Positions 9,624 through 19,728 are shown, counted from the first letter of the stretch. The stretch is 64,000 bases of DNA from Gammaproteobacteria bacterium (GCA_013178375.1 JABLXQ010000011.1:62001-126000); one strand, 5' to 3'. Numbers and translations: made by a program. The notes: generated from the letters alone by a model not told the origin.

Positions 9624-9663
9624 CTCCTGATCGTGTGCAGCACGACATGTGCTGAATCAGGAG
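9624..9663 (-). promoter_or_regulatory. mRNA hairpin that would hide the ribosome binding site
   Basis: In the minus-strand transcript CTCCTGAT (9663-9656) can pair with ATCAGGAG (9631-9624), which contains the AGGAG ribosome binding site of the secreted-protein gene. An inner stem CAGCAC/GTGCTG (9654-9649 with 9643-9638) closes a five-base loop. The structure ends six bases before the ATG. Such an arrangement can act as an RNA thermometer or be opened by a factor; function is inferred. Confidence 0.55.
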
Positions 9664-9759
9664 CGTAGGGAATGCCGGCGCACGACAGCAGCCCGCGAAC
9701 GGTGCCCCCTGTTCAGGGGGTTCCGACCATCGATATGAATATACTTGCAGCTCTACTTG

Positions 9760-10800
9760 TTATTTGGCAATCCGCGCGTCAACCCAGGTCACAATATCCT
9801 GCCAGACTTTTTCATGTCCGGTGTCGTGCAACGTGGCATGCGACATGCCCGAATAAATTTTCAGGGTTTTATCCTGGCTGCCCACGTTTTCCATGACGAA
9901 TTCACTGGATGACAGCGGCACCAGCATATCCTCGGTACCTTGCAGGATCAGCAAGGGCACCGTGACATTTCTCATGTTGTCCTGTGCCTGCGTGCAGCCT
10001 TCCTCCAGCGCAGTAATAAAACCCAGCGGCAATGCGGTATGCACCACATGTCGGTCGTTCTTGAAGGCATCCACCAGGGCATCGCTGTCCACGGCCATGC
10101 CGGCAAACATTTCGCTGACGGAACCGGGCACCAGCACCGGCATGTTGGGCGACACTTCACCCGGCAAGGACAGGGTCCACAGCGTGGCACTGGCCAGCCA
10201 GTTGGGGGAACGCAGAGATCCTACCTCCAGGGCCGGGCGAATGGCCGGAGCATTCAGAATCATGCCGTCCACCGGCAGAAATCCGCGCTCCTGCGACAGC
10301 ACGCTCACCAGCCCGCCCAGCGATTCACCCTGCAGGAAAACCGGCGTGGCGGGATAGCGCTCGCGAACCTGTCGCCATGCCAGCCGCAGGTCTTCCAGGT
10401 ATTCATCGAAGTTTTGCACGAATCCGCGCCGGCCCTGTCCTTGCGACTGGCCCCAACCGCGCATGTCAAAGCCGAGCACCGCATAGCCATGTTCGGTGAG
10501 GTGTTCAGCCCAGTCGGCATAAAAGCCGGAATGCACGTAGGTGCCATGAACCAGCAATATCACGGCTTTGGGCGCCGTGCCGTCCCTCGGCTGCCACCAC
10601 TGGCCGAACAGCGTCAGATGATTGTGGGTTTGCAGCGTAATGGCGCTGGCGTTTGGGGCGACATCGTATTGGGCCGGCACCGCGGAAATGGGGGGCGAGC
10701 TGGAAAAAGTGGCGCACCCGGACAGCAATACCAGCAGTGCAGTCAGCAGAAATCCGCAAATACCCGCCGCAAACGGACGTTGCCGCTGGCTGTGACGCAT
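9760..10800 (-). CDS. Lipoprotein alpha/beta hydrolase (monoglyceride lipase-like)
   Basis: A 346-residue serine hydrolase of the Hydrolase_4 (lysophospholipase/monoacylglycerol lipase) group. The N-terminus is a lipoprotein signal ending LLVLLSGC, so the mature protein is likely lipid-anchored. Visible are the oxyanion strand VHGTYVHSG, FDMRGWGQSQG, the nucleophile elbow GESLGG (catalytic Ser), LQGTEDMLVP (catalytic Asp) and a late MSHATLHD (catalytic His). The start at 10800 gives the short lipoprotein signal and has GAGGG upstream; an in-frame start at 10878 would bury the signal behind 26 residues. The substrate is probably a lipid ester (inferred from family). Confidence 0.87.
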   Translation of the reverse strand: MRHSQRQRPFAAGICGFLLTALLVLLSGCATFSSSPPISAVPAQYDVAPNASAITLQTHNHLTLFGQWWQPRDGTAPKAVILLVHGTYVHSGFYADWAEHLTEHGYAVLGFDMRGWGQSQGQGRRGFVQNFDEYLEDLRLAWRQVRERYPATPVFLQGESLGGLVSVLSQERGFLPVDGMILNAPAIRPALEVGSLRSPNWLASATLWTLSLPGEVSPNMPVLVPGSVSEMFAGMAVDSDALVDAFKNDRHVVHTALPLGFITALEEGCTQAQDNMRNVTVPLLILQGTEDMLVPLSSSEFVMENVGSQDKTLKIYSGMSHATLHDTGHEKVWQDIVTWVDARIAK

Positions 10801-10956
10801 GGTGGTTCCCTCAGTTAATTGTTTTTGTAGTGGTAACGCTAGCGGCCATGGCCGCCACCCTGCATGAACTCGAGGCATATTTGTTGTTTTGTATCATCGC
10901 GCAAGACGCAAGGTCAAGTCGCACAGGGCCTGATGGAAAAGTACTGGCCCACAAAC

Positions 10957-10985
10957 GAAAAAGGCCCCAATCAAGGGGCCTTTTC
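10957..10985 (-). terminator. Rho-independent terminator of groEL
   Basis: AAAAGGCCCC and GGGGCCTTTT (10959-10968 and 10975-10984) form a 10-base stem with a six-base loop, followed on the minus strand by a run of T. It lies just after the groEL stop codon. Confidence 0.88.
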
Positions 10986-11006
10986 GAAGCTTGCAGGTGC
11001 AGCGGA

Positions 11007-13003
<1,997 letters not shown>

Positions 13004-13110
13004 GGGTCTTTAATCTCCATTTAGCTCATTGTTCTTGGCTTGGGTCGGCGGCACCGGCCTGCGGTGATGCAAGCACTGGCCTGCCAGGGCCGATAGGCGA
13101 TGCACCTTAA

Positions 13111-13137
13111 TTAGCACTCTCGCCTTTGGAGTGCCAA
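13111..13137. promoter_or_regulatory. CIRCE operator (HrcA binding site)
   Basis: TTAGCACTC, nine bases, GAGTGCCAA: the CIRCE inverted repeat with one departure from the TTAGCACTC-N9-GAGTGCTAA consensus. It begins directly after the -10 hexamer of the groES promoter, where bound HrcA would block transcription. Confidence 0.92.
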
Positions 13138-13164
13138 TCATAGTGACATGGTTGAATCCGTCAA
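13137..13164 (-). promoter_or_regulatory. Sigma70 promoter of groES-groEL
   Basis: On the minus strand TTGACG (13164-13159), 16 bases, then TATGAT (13142-13137). Both hexamers match consensus at five of six positions. CIRCE abuts the -10 box. No sigma32-type sequence was recognised. Confidence 0.8.
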
Positions 13165-13269
13165 GACTTCTCTTGGATTGATGCTCCCAGGAGGGCCTTT
13201 ACGACAGGATGCCCGCTAGATGGGGCCCGCAGGGAGTATTTCAAGGGTGGGAAGGGTGAAATTTTGGTG

Positions 13270-13782
13270 TCAGTCGTCCTTGCGCTCCGCCTCGCCATCG
13301 ATCACCAGATGACCATTGCGGTCTTCCTGCACCCGGGGGCGGCCCGGTTCAGGCCCGGCATCGGCACCGGTGGAACGCCGGTAACTGCTGGAATAAACCC
13401 AGGTGCCAGACTGCCCGCCACGCGCAAATGCCTGCAACAGGCCGCGCCGCACCAGCAGACCCGCCAGCGCACGCCGGAACGGAGGCAGCAGCAGGAAAAG
13501 GCCCAGGGCATCGGTGATGAAGCCAGGGATGATCAACAAGAACCCGCCCGTCAGCAGCAACAGACCCTCCACCAGTTCGGCGCCCGGCGTCTCGCCCGCC
13601 AGCATGCGCTGGTTCAGGCGGGCCCAGGTGGACAGCCCCTGCCGCTGCACCAGATAAGAACCCAGCAGGGACGTGGACAACAGCAGCAACAGCGTGGTGC
13701 CCCAACCGGCAAGCTGGGCGACCCGCGCCGCCACCATGGATTCCAGCATCACGAATACGAACAGGAACAGAATCACACGCAC
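13270..13782 (-). CDS. fxsA: FxsA family membrane protein
   Basis: A 170-residue small membrane protein. The N-terminal hydrophobic segment MRVILFLFVFVMLESMV and the central GGFLLIIPGFITDALGLFLLL are the family signature: about four hydrophobic segments, then a polar tail rich in Arg, Asp and Glu. FxsA is known in E. coli as a suppressor of F-exclusion of phage T7; its normal role is unclear. It is often found next to groESL in gammaproteobacteria, as here, but has its own direction-compatible gap of about 130 bases from the CIRCE promoter. Confidence 0.88.
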   Translation of the reverse strand: MRVILFLFVFVMLESMVAARVAQLAGWGTTLLLLLSTSLLGSYLVQRQGLSTWARLNQRMLAGETPGAELVEGLLLLTGGFLLIIPGFITDALGLFLLLPPFRRALAGLLVRRGLLQAFARGGQSGTWVYSSSYRRSTGADAGPEPGRPRVQEDRNGHLVIDGEAERKDD

Positions 13783-13794
13783 ACGGGATCTCCT

Positions 13795-14571
13795 TTAATT
13801 GCGGTCCGACGCCGGCGACAGGCTATTCGCAGCAGGCAGCGGGCGTCGCGCCCATTCCACCAGCACCGCCCGGGCTTCATCCGGCGTTTCCACATTGCGC
13901 CCGAACGCGATGAAATGCAGCCGCGCGCCCACCCGCAGCACCATGCCGTTGGCCTGAATGCCCGCCATGGCCACCGCTTTGTCCTGGTGGGGAATGCCGG
14001 CCAGACCGCAGTAATGCAGGATGGCGCTGGCATGGTCCTCATTCATGTGACCCACCATGTCCGCCTCCCGTTCCGGTGTGAACGGATTGAGCCGCAGCAC
14101 GGACGCGGGCGACAGCCAGCGGATCTTGCCGAAGCCGCCGATGTAGCGCAGTTGCTGCACCTGCAGCCGGTAGAAGCGGAAATCCAGCTGGTCGTGGTAA
14201 CCGCTGGCCTCGGGGAAATGGCGGTAATAGCGGGTGGCGCAGGCCGCAATGGCGCTGTCGGCCACCGCTTCCACATCCGCCAGCAGCGTCAGGCGGGCAT
14301 CCTGCTGTACGTCGCCCTCACCGGATTCCAGCAGGGTGAGCGCCACTTTCGCATTGGCGACGATATTGCGCGTGTGCTGGGCCAGGGCGCTGATCAGGAT
14401 CAGTGGCTGCCCGCTTTCATCCAGGCAGAATGGCACCACCGAGCCGAAGGGATAACCAGGAAATTCCACAGAGTGCGTGGAAAGTACGCCGGAGAAGTGG
14501 GCCTGCAGTATCTGCGCCGCGGCGGATTCCAGTTCACCGCCAACCTGTTTATCCATCGCCTGTTTATCCAT
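13795..14571 (-). CDS. HugZ family / pyridoxamine-oxidase-like haem-utilisation protein
   Basis: A 258-residue protein with a split-barrel flavin/haem-binding domain (GVLSTHSVEFPGYPFGSVVP, then PLILISALAQHTRNI) and a C-terminal DUF2470 segment with HMNEDHASAILHYC. HugZ-type proteins degrade or bind haem; other members have no known activity. The ATG at 14571 has GAGGG about nine bases upstream; a second MDK at 14556 and an upstream start at 14610 are possible. It ends 12 bases before fxsA begins and may be co-transcribed with it. Confidence 0.8.
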   Translation of the reverse strand: MDKQAMDKQVGGELESAAAQILQAHFSGVLSTHSVEFPGYPFGSVVPFCLDESGQPLILISALAQHTRNIVANAKVALTLLESGEGDVQQDARLTLLADVEAVADSAIAACATRYYRHFPEASGYHDQLDFRFYRLQVQQLRYIGGFGKIRWLSPASVLRLNPFTPEREADMVGHMNEDHASAILHYCGLAGIPHQDKAVAMAGIQANGMVLRVGARLHFIAFGRNVETPDEARAVLVEWARRPLPAANSLSPASDRN

Positions 14572-14650
14572 AGAATGGGCCCTCACCAAAATCAGCCGCC
14601 ATCTTAGCAATTCGCATGCACATCAGTAACTCCAACGCAGGAAACCAGGC

Positions 14651-15526
14651 GTGATCGCCAGTGCCCGTTCAGAACATCGCAAAAAAAGGCGCAGGCTGGC
14701 AATGTCGATTCCCGCCACCGGCACCCTGCTGGCCATGCTAGCGCTGCCGCTGCAGGCAGCCGAACCCGCGACAACCCGGCTGCAGGAACAGGAACCCGCC
14801 AATTACGCCTTTGCCGCCTACATGGGCAGCGGTTTGTATTCGGCGTCGGACCAGTCGCTGTTCGTGCTCAACATCCCCACCACCTGGGACATTCCCAATC
14901 ACCCCGACGTGCGCTTCCGGCTCACGTTCTCCGCCGGCTTTTTCAATTACGGCGCTGAAGAGATACTGGATCTGGATGTGCCGGAGGAAATGGGCACCCT
15001 CACGGTGATTCCCGGCATCGAGAAATCGTTTGCCCTGAACGACAGGCTCGACCTGATTCCGCACCTGGACTACGGCTACGCCCGCAACATGTCCACAGAC
15101 GAGGAGGCGCAGGTCTACTCGGTAGGCGTGCGCACGGAATACCATTTCGATGGCATGACCAGCAAGAATATCTGGGTCAACAAGCTGGTTTACGCCGGTT
15201 CCCGCACGTTCGAGAGCGATCAGCAGGACACCTATGTGCAGTTGCTGACGGGCTTCGATTACAGCCTGGGCAACGGCTTCACCCTGTGGGATCGCAACGT
15301 ACGGCCCACCTTCTATGCCCTGACCTACTGGAGCCACAACGGCATCGACTATATAGAACACTGGCAGGACGGCACCAGCGACGAGATGGTGTTCGAACTC
15401 GGGTCCACCCTGTGGGCGCCGGAGCCCTACACGATTATGATGATGGACGTCGACCGGATCGGCATCGGCTACCAGCAGAATGCGTTCGGCCACGTGTTCC
15501 GCCTGTTTGCCGGTTCGGTGTTCTGA
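14651..15526 (+). CDS. Putative outer-membrane beta-barrel protein
   Basis: A 291-residue protein. It probably starts at GTG (14651): this gives a basic n-region (HRKKRRR), a hydrophobic core and an AxA-type cleavage near LPLQAA, a complete signal peptide, with AGGAA upstream. An ATG at 14702 would remove the basic part. The mature protein alternates polar and aromatic residues in short beta-like strands and ends in Phe (AGSVF), as outer-membrane barrels usually do. I recognise no named family. It stands alone, divergent from the HugZ-like gene. Confidence 0.75.
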   Translation: MIASARSEHRKKRRRLAMSIPATGTLLAMLALPLQAAEPATTRLQEQEPANYAFAAYMGSGLYSASDQSLFVLNIPTTWDIPNHPDVRFRLTFSAGFFNYGAEEILDLDVPEEMGTLTVIPGIEKSFALNDRLDLIPHLDYGYARNMSTDEEAQVYSVGVRTEYHFDGMTSKNIWVNKLVYAGSRTFESDQQDTYVQLLTGFDYSLGNGFTLWDRNVRPTFYALTYWSHNGIDYIEHWQDGTSDEMVFELGSTLWAPEPYTIMMMDVDRIGIGYQQNAFGHVFRLFAGSVF

Positions 15527-15658
15527 GCTGTCCGCCGCGCCGCTGGCGTTCAGTGGGCAAAACGGGAATAATCGCGACTCTTTAGTCTATCGGGTAAGTC
15601 ACTCAGTTGAGTCAACCCGTCCCCATTCCAATCTTTCCTGTATCAGAGGGCAGCAGTT

Positions 15659-16420
15659 ATGGATCTGAAAAATAAAGTGGTCGTCATCACCGGCGCGGGC
15701 CGGGGTCTGGGTCGTGGCATGGCACTGGCGTTTGCCGCCAAGGGTGCCAACGTGGGCGTGGTGGATCTGAATGAAGACGATATCCGCCAGACCGTGGCCC
15801 TGTGTGAAGAGAAGGGCGTGAAGGCGAAGGGCTACAAGGTGAACGTGGCCAGGGAAGAGGAAGTGGAAAAGCTGTTCGGTGACGTGGTGGCGGATTTCGG
15901 TGCGCTGCACGGTCTGGTGAACAATGCAGGCATCACCCGTGATGGTCTGCTGCTGAAGTTCAAGGACGGCGAGCTGCAGGGCAAGATGAGCCTGCAACAG
16001 TGGCAGGCGGTGATCGACGTGAACCTGACCGGCGTGTTCCTGTGCGGCCGTGAAGCGGCGGCGAAAATGCTGCAGTGCGGCGTGGAAGAAGGCGTAATCG
16101 TGAACATTTCCAGCCTGGCCCGTCATGGCAGCTTCGGCCAGACCAACTACTCCGCTGCGAAAGCCGGTGTGGTGGCGATGACAGAAGCCTGGGCGAAGGA
16201 ATTGTCCCGCTTCAATATCCGCACCGGTGCGATTGCACCCGGCACCATCAATACCGACATGATCGCGGCGATGAAACCGGATGCGCGGGATCGTCTGGTA
16301 AGTGCGGTGCCGCTGAAACGTCTGGGCGAGCCGGACAACATTGCAAAAGCAGCGATATTCATTTTTGAAAACGACTACTTCACTGGGCGTGTGGTGGAAG
16401 TGGATGGGGGCTTGCGGTAA
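15659..16420 (+). CDS. Short-chain dehydrogenase/reductase (FabG-like)
   Basis: A 253-residue classical SDR. The NAD(P)-binding motif TGAGRGLGRGMA, NNAG motif (GLVNNAG), catalytic Ser (VNISSLA) and YSAAKAG (catalytic Tyr and Lys) are all present; the end EVDGGLR is typical of FabG. Asp at the end of beta-strand 2 (VVDLNEDD) suggests NAD preference, an inference. It is not in a fatty-acid operon, so a role as 3-oxoacyl-ACP or acetoacetyl-CoA reductase is possible but unproven. GAGGG lies upstream of the ATG. Confidence 0.9.
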   Translation: MDLKNKVVVITGAGRGLGRGMALAFAAKGANVGVVDLNEDDIRQTVALCEEKGVKAKGYKVNVAREEEVEKLFGDVVADFGALHGLVNNAGITRDGLLLKFKDGELQGKMSLQQWQAVIDVNLTGVFLCGREAAAKMLQCGVEEGVIVNISSLARHGSFGQTNYSAAKAGVVAMTEAWAKELSRFNIRTGAIAPGTINTDMIAAMKPDARDRLVSAVPLKRLGEPDNIAKAAIFIFENDYFTGRVVEVDGGLR

Positions 16421-16442
16421 GTTTTACTACGTGCTCCGTCCC

Positions 16443-16636
16443 GTGAGGAAGCGGGCGGAGTTGCGTTGCCAGACACGCCACAAGTACATCCCTGTAGGCT
16501 CCTCAGCGGCCCCTTCGGGTCCAGCCCCTCGTTAGTACACGAGGGGCGTTCGCAGAGGAAAAAGCATGCTTTTTCTTTTCGCTGCTCACCCCTGGCCGCT
16601 GACGGTCTGGCAACGCAACTCCGCCCGCTTCCTCAC
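16443..16636. repeat. Palindromic element A (32-base perfect arms, conserved core)
   Basis: Positions 16443-16474 are the exact reverse complement of 16605-16636. Inside, next to the left arm, is a 27-base box (16475-16501) and next to the right arm an 11-base box (16594-16604); both boxes also occur, in the opposite orientation, in element B. Between the boxes lie 92 bases with further palindromes: CCCCTCG/CGAGGGG (16525-16546) and an 18-base perfect palindrome centred on GCATGC (16558-16575). No protein is credibly coded here. It occupies the gap between the SDR gene and the alkyltransferase-like gene. Confidence 0.85.
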
Positions 16637-16776
16637 TACCTTCGAGCTTCGCCTTCCCAATCCACCCCGAAAAAATCCTTCAGCTACGCCTCCTTCACAC
16701 AATTCCAGACCAATATTTTAAGCAGCACCGCAGCCGAAGCTTGTAAAATGGAAGCTGCTGCGAAACTGCTTCGGAG

Positions 16777-16892
16777 CTGTTGGCGGTCTGGCACGGGAAT
16801 TACAGACCGTCTGCGGCCATGGATGACCGCTGTCGAGCCTACAGGGACGTACTTGTGGCGTGTCTGTAATTCCCGTGCCAGACCGCCAACAG
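16777..16892. repeat. Palindromic element B (31-base perfect arms, same core as A)
   Basis: Positions 16777-16807 are the exact reverse complement of 16862-16892. The arms are unrelated to those of element A except for the innermost CAGAC/GTCTG. The interior holds the 11-base box (16808-16818), 16 bases, and the 27-base box (16835-16861), which matches the box of element A at 26 of 27 positions in reverse orientation. It ends about 60 bases before the alkyltransferase-like gene. With element A and about 140 bases between (nothing recognised), it fills the 532-base gap 16421-16952. Confidence 0.85.
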
Positions 16893-16952
16893 TTCCGCTC
16901 TCCGGAACGTTTACACCGACGACCGCACCCGCACTCGAACGGAAGCGCCACC

Positions 16953-17264
16953 ATGACCACCCCCGAACTCCAGCAAAAAATCCTCCAGACCATCGCCTCC
17001 ATCCCCAAAGGCAAACTCTGCACCTACGGCAAAATCGCCGAGCTGGCCGGCCTGCCCCGCTACGCCCGCCTGGTTGGACGCACCCTGAAAAACCTGCCAC
17101 CCTGCAGCAAAATTCCCTGGCATCGCGTCATCAACAGCCAGGGCCGCATATCGTTTCCCGAAGGCAGCGACGCCTTTCTCAAACAGCAGCAACGACTGGA
17201 ATCAGAAGGTGTTATTCTCAGTGGCGGCAAATATAATCTGCGCCACTATCTGTGGAATCCCTGA
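16953..17264 (+). CDS. Alkyltransferase-like protein (ATL, MGMT family)
   Basis: A 103-residue protein homologous to the C-terminal DNA-binding domain of O6-methylguanine methyltransferases. Where active enzymes have PCHR, this has PWHRVI: Trp replaces the acceptor Cys, the hallmark of ATL proteins, which bind O6-alkylguanine and hand it to nucleotide excision repair. The helix-turn-helix GKLCTYGKIAELAGLPRYAR and arginine finger are present. The ATG at 16953 has GGAAG eight bases upstream. Its stop codon shares one base with the next start. Confidence 0.92.
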   Translation: MTTPELQQKILQTIASIPKGKLCTYGKIAELAGLPRYARLVGRTLKNLPPCSKIPWHRVINSQGRISFPEGSDAFLKQQQRLESEGVILSGGKYNLRHYLWNP

Positions 17265-18577
17265 TGACCAAACCGGCCACCATCACCCTGCGCACCGCCT
17301 TCGCCCAGCCCGCCGCACTGACGATGTTTTTTTTCGGCTTCACCTCCGGCCTGCCATTTCTGCTGGTGGGCGGCACGCTGTCCACCTGGCTGAAAGAAAG
17401 CGGCATCTCGCTGGAAAGCATCGGCCTGATCAGCTACGCCACCCTCACCTATTCATTCAAATTTCTGTGGGCGCCGGCAGTGGACCGGGTGCGACTGCCA
17501 CTGCTGGGAAACCTGGGCCAGCGCCGCAGCTGGCTGCTGCTGGCACAACTGATGTTGCTGGCCAGCCTGCTGGGCATGGCGCTGCTCACACCCACCGCCT
17601 TTGCCCCGTTTATCGCACTGGTCTTCTGCGCTGCTTTCGCCGGCGCCACCCAGGATGTGGTGGTGGACGCCTACCGCATCGAAATCGCGCCGCTGGAAAC
17701 CCAGGGCGCGCTGGCCGCCACCTACACGCTGGGTTACCGGCTGGCCCTGCTGGCCTCCGGCGCGCTGGCACTGATTCTGGCGGACCAGATCGCCTGGACC
17801 CAGGTCTATCTGCTGATGGCCGTCCTGTTGCTGGGTGTGATGCTGGTGACGTTGCTGGCGCGGGAACCGCAACACCCGAAGCGACGCGCCGAATCCTTCG
17901 CCCAGGCGGTGGAAGACGGCGTCATCGGCCCGTTCCGCAATTTCTTCCAGCGCTACGCCGGCGGCCTGGGCATCGCCCTGCTGCTGTTCATCAGCCTGTT
18001 CAAGATTTCCGACCAGATGCTGGGCGTGATGGCCATGCCGTTCTATCTGGACAGCGGTTTCACCAAAACGGAAATCGGCGCAGTGAGCAAGATTTTCGGC
18101 GTCTGGATCGGTATTGCCGGCGCGTTTCTGGGCGGCGTTTGCGTGGTGAAGATCGGCATCGAGCGCTCACTGCTGGCCGGCATCCTGATCGGCAGCGTCA
18201 GCAACCTGCTATACCTGCTGCTGTCGCTGTTCCCGGGCGACCTCGTCATCTTCACCCTGGTGATCGGCGGTGAGAACCTCGCCGGCGGATTTCTGGGCTC
18301 GGCCGCAGTGGCCTGGCTGTCGGCGCTGGTGAGCCAGCGTTATACCGCCACCCAGTACGCCCTGTTCAGTTCGCTGGTGACACTGCCGGGCAAACTGATC
18401 GGCGGGATGTCGGGTTTCATGGTGACCGGCATGGGCTACACCGGCTTTTTCGTGTTCTCCACCCTGGCCGCCATTCCGGCGCTGGCACTGTTTTTCTGGC
18501 TGCGGCCCCGGATCAGAACGGTCGCCAGCGAAAACTGCGACACGGATACAGACGAATCGCCCCCTGATCAGCGATAA
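17264..18577 (+). CDS. ampG: AmpG-type MFS permease
   Basis: A 437-residue major facilitator with about 12 membrane spans. FFFGFTSGLPFLLVGGTLSTW and SYATLTYSFKFLWAPAVDR match AmpG, the inner-membrane importer of anhydro-muropeptides for wall recycling. The start ATG shares its A with the stop codon of the alkyltransferase-like gene (TGATG), pointing to translational coupling; a start four codons upstream is possible. AmpD and AmpE genes occur later in the window, consistent with a recycling pathway, although some AmpG relatives move other substrates. Confidence 0.85.
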   Translation: MTKPATITLRTAFAQPAALTMFFFGFTSGLPFLLVGGTLSTWLKESGISLESIGLISYATLTYSFKFLWAPAVDRVRLPLLGNLGQRRSWLLLAQLMLLASLLGMALLTPTAFAPFIALVFCAAFAGATQDVVVDAYRIEIAPLETQGALAATYTLGYRLALLASGALALILADQIAWTQVYLLMAVLLLGVMLVTLLAREPQHPKRRAESFAQAVEDGVIGPFRNFFQRYAGGLGIALLLFISLFKISDQMLGVMAMPFYLDSGFTKTEIGAVSKIFGVWIGIAGAFLGGVCVVKIGIERSLLAGILIGSVSNLLYLLLSLFPGDLVIFTLVIGGENLAGGFLGSAAVAWLSALVSQRYTATQYALFSSLVTLPGKLIGGMSGFMVTGMGYTGFFVFSTLAAIPALALFFWLRPRIRTVASENCDTDTDESPPDQR

Positions 18578-18655
18578 TCAGGGCGCAATTAGACAGAGCC
18601 GCAGCGCTCGGCCACACTTAAAAACAATAATCAGGCCCACAACAAGAATCCCCCT

Positions 18656-19657
18656 ATGCCCAATGCCGATTTGCCCATCATGATCGTGGATGACGCGAAG
18701 TTTTCCGGCGCCGTGATTGGACGAACCCTGAAATCCGCCGGCTACACCGATGTCCGCACCGCCAGCAGCGCCCAACAGGCCCTGCTGATGCTGGAAAGCC
18801 GCCCCGTCAATGTGCTGATCGCCGACTGGCTGATGCCGGAAATGGACGGCCTGGAGCTGGCCAGCCGCGTGCGCCAGCTGGACGAAGCCACCAATCACTT
18901 CACCTACATCATGCTGCTCACCGCAAGAGAAGGTGATCAGGCGTTGATGCAGGCATTCGATCAGGGCGTGGACGACTTCATCAACAAGTCCGCCATGAAC
19001 CAGCAGCTGCTGCCACGCATTTATGCCGCCGATCGTCTGGCCGGATTGCAGAACCGCCTGCTGAAGGAAAACCAGCTGCTGGTGGAATCGAACCAGCGCC
19101 TGAAAAAGAATTCGCTGGTGGACCCGCTCACCGGACTCGGCAACCAGCAGTTCGCGCTGGAGCGCCTGCAGGCTACCATCCAGCACGCCCAGTCCCGGGG
19201 CGGCGCCGCCTGCCTGATGATCATCAACATCGACAACTACAACACCCTGATGCAGCAGCACGGCAAGATTATTCTGCGCGAAATCATGGTGGGCATTTCC
19301 CGCCGTCTGCGCCAGTTGGTGCGGCCGCTGGATGTGGTGGCGCGGCTGTCGAACGAGGAATTCGCCGTCATCACCCACCAGCCGGATATCGGCCAGGCCA
19401 ACGCAGTGACCTACCGCCGCGTCTACGATGCACTGAACGTGAAGGCGCTGAAAACCTCGAAAGGTTTTGTGCAGCTGAAAGCTGCCATGTGCATGTCGGC
19501 GGCGGATACGGAAACCGGCTTTCCCGCACCGGACAAAATGCTTGGCATCACCAAACAGCAGATCGAGCAGGCGCGTACCATCGGCCGGTTGATGGTGATA
19601 AAGTGGCGCAGCGTGAAAAAGCCAGAAGGCGACACACCGGCCGCACCACCCGCCTGA
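18656..19657 (+). CDS. Response regulator with degenerate GGDEF domain
   Basis: A 333-residue protein. The receiver domain (1-125) has VDDAKFSG, a phosphoacceptor Asp in IADWLMPEMDG and the conserved Lys in FINKSA. A coiled linker (about 130-155) leads to a GGDEF-type domain that keeps DPLTGLGN but has SNEEF in place of GGDEF and INIDNYN in place of the usual metal-site D-x-D-x-F-K. The key glycines are lost, so diguanylate cyclase activity is unlikely; it may be a binding or scaffold domain. It lies alone between ampG and panE. Confidence 0.85.
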   Translation: MPNADLPIMIVDDAKFSGAVIGRTLKSAGYTDVRTASSAQQALLMLESRPVNVLIADWLMPEMDGLELASRVRQLDEATNHFTYIMLLTAREGDQALMQAFDQGVDDFINKSAMNQQLLPRIYAADRLAGLQNRLLKENQLLVESNQRLKKNSLVDPLTGLGNQQFALERLQATIQHAQSRGGAACLMIINIDNYNTLMQQHGKIILREIMVGISRRLRQLVRPLDVVARLSNEEFAVITHQPDIGQANAVTYRRVYDALNVKALKTSKGFVQLKAAMCMSAADTETGFPAPDKMLGITKQQIEQARTIGRLMVIKWRSVKKPEGDTPAAPPA

Positions 19658-19728
19658 AACACCCATCTGGACCAAGCGAGGCGCGCCGACGTTGCCAGCC
19701 GGCCCCGTAACCCACCACCGGAATTCCC

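Noticed and set aside
16443..16892. CRISPR array or integron cassette array at the repeat region
   Set aside because: Only two elements in inverted orientation, no regular spacing, no cas or integrase gene nearby.
16466..17236. A 256-codon frame across the palindromic elements
   Set aside because: It runs through both inverted repeats and in another frame across the alkyltransferase-like gene; no conserved sequence.
18560..18600. Dyad CCCTGAT/ATCAGGG after the ampG-type gene as a terminator
   Set aside because: Seven-base stem with no T run; too weak to call.
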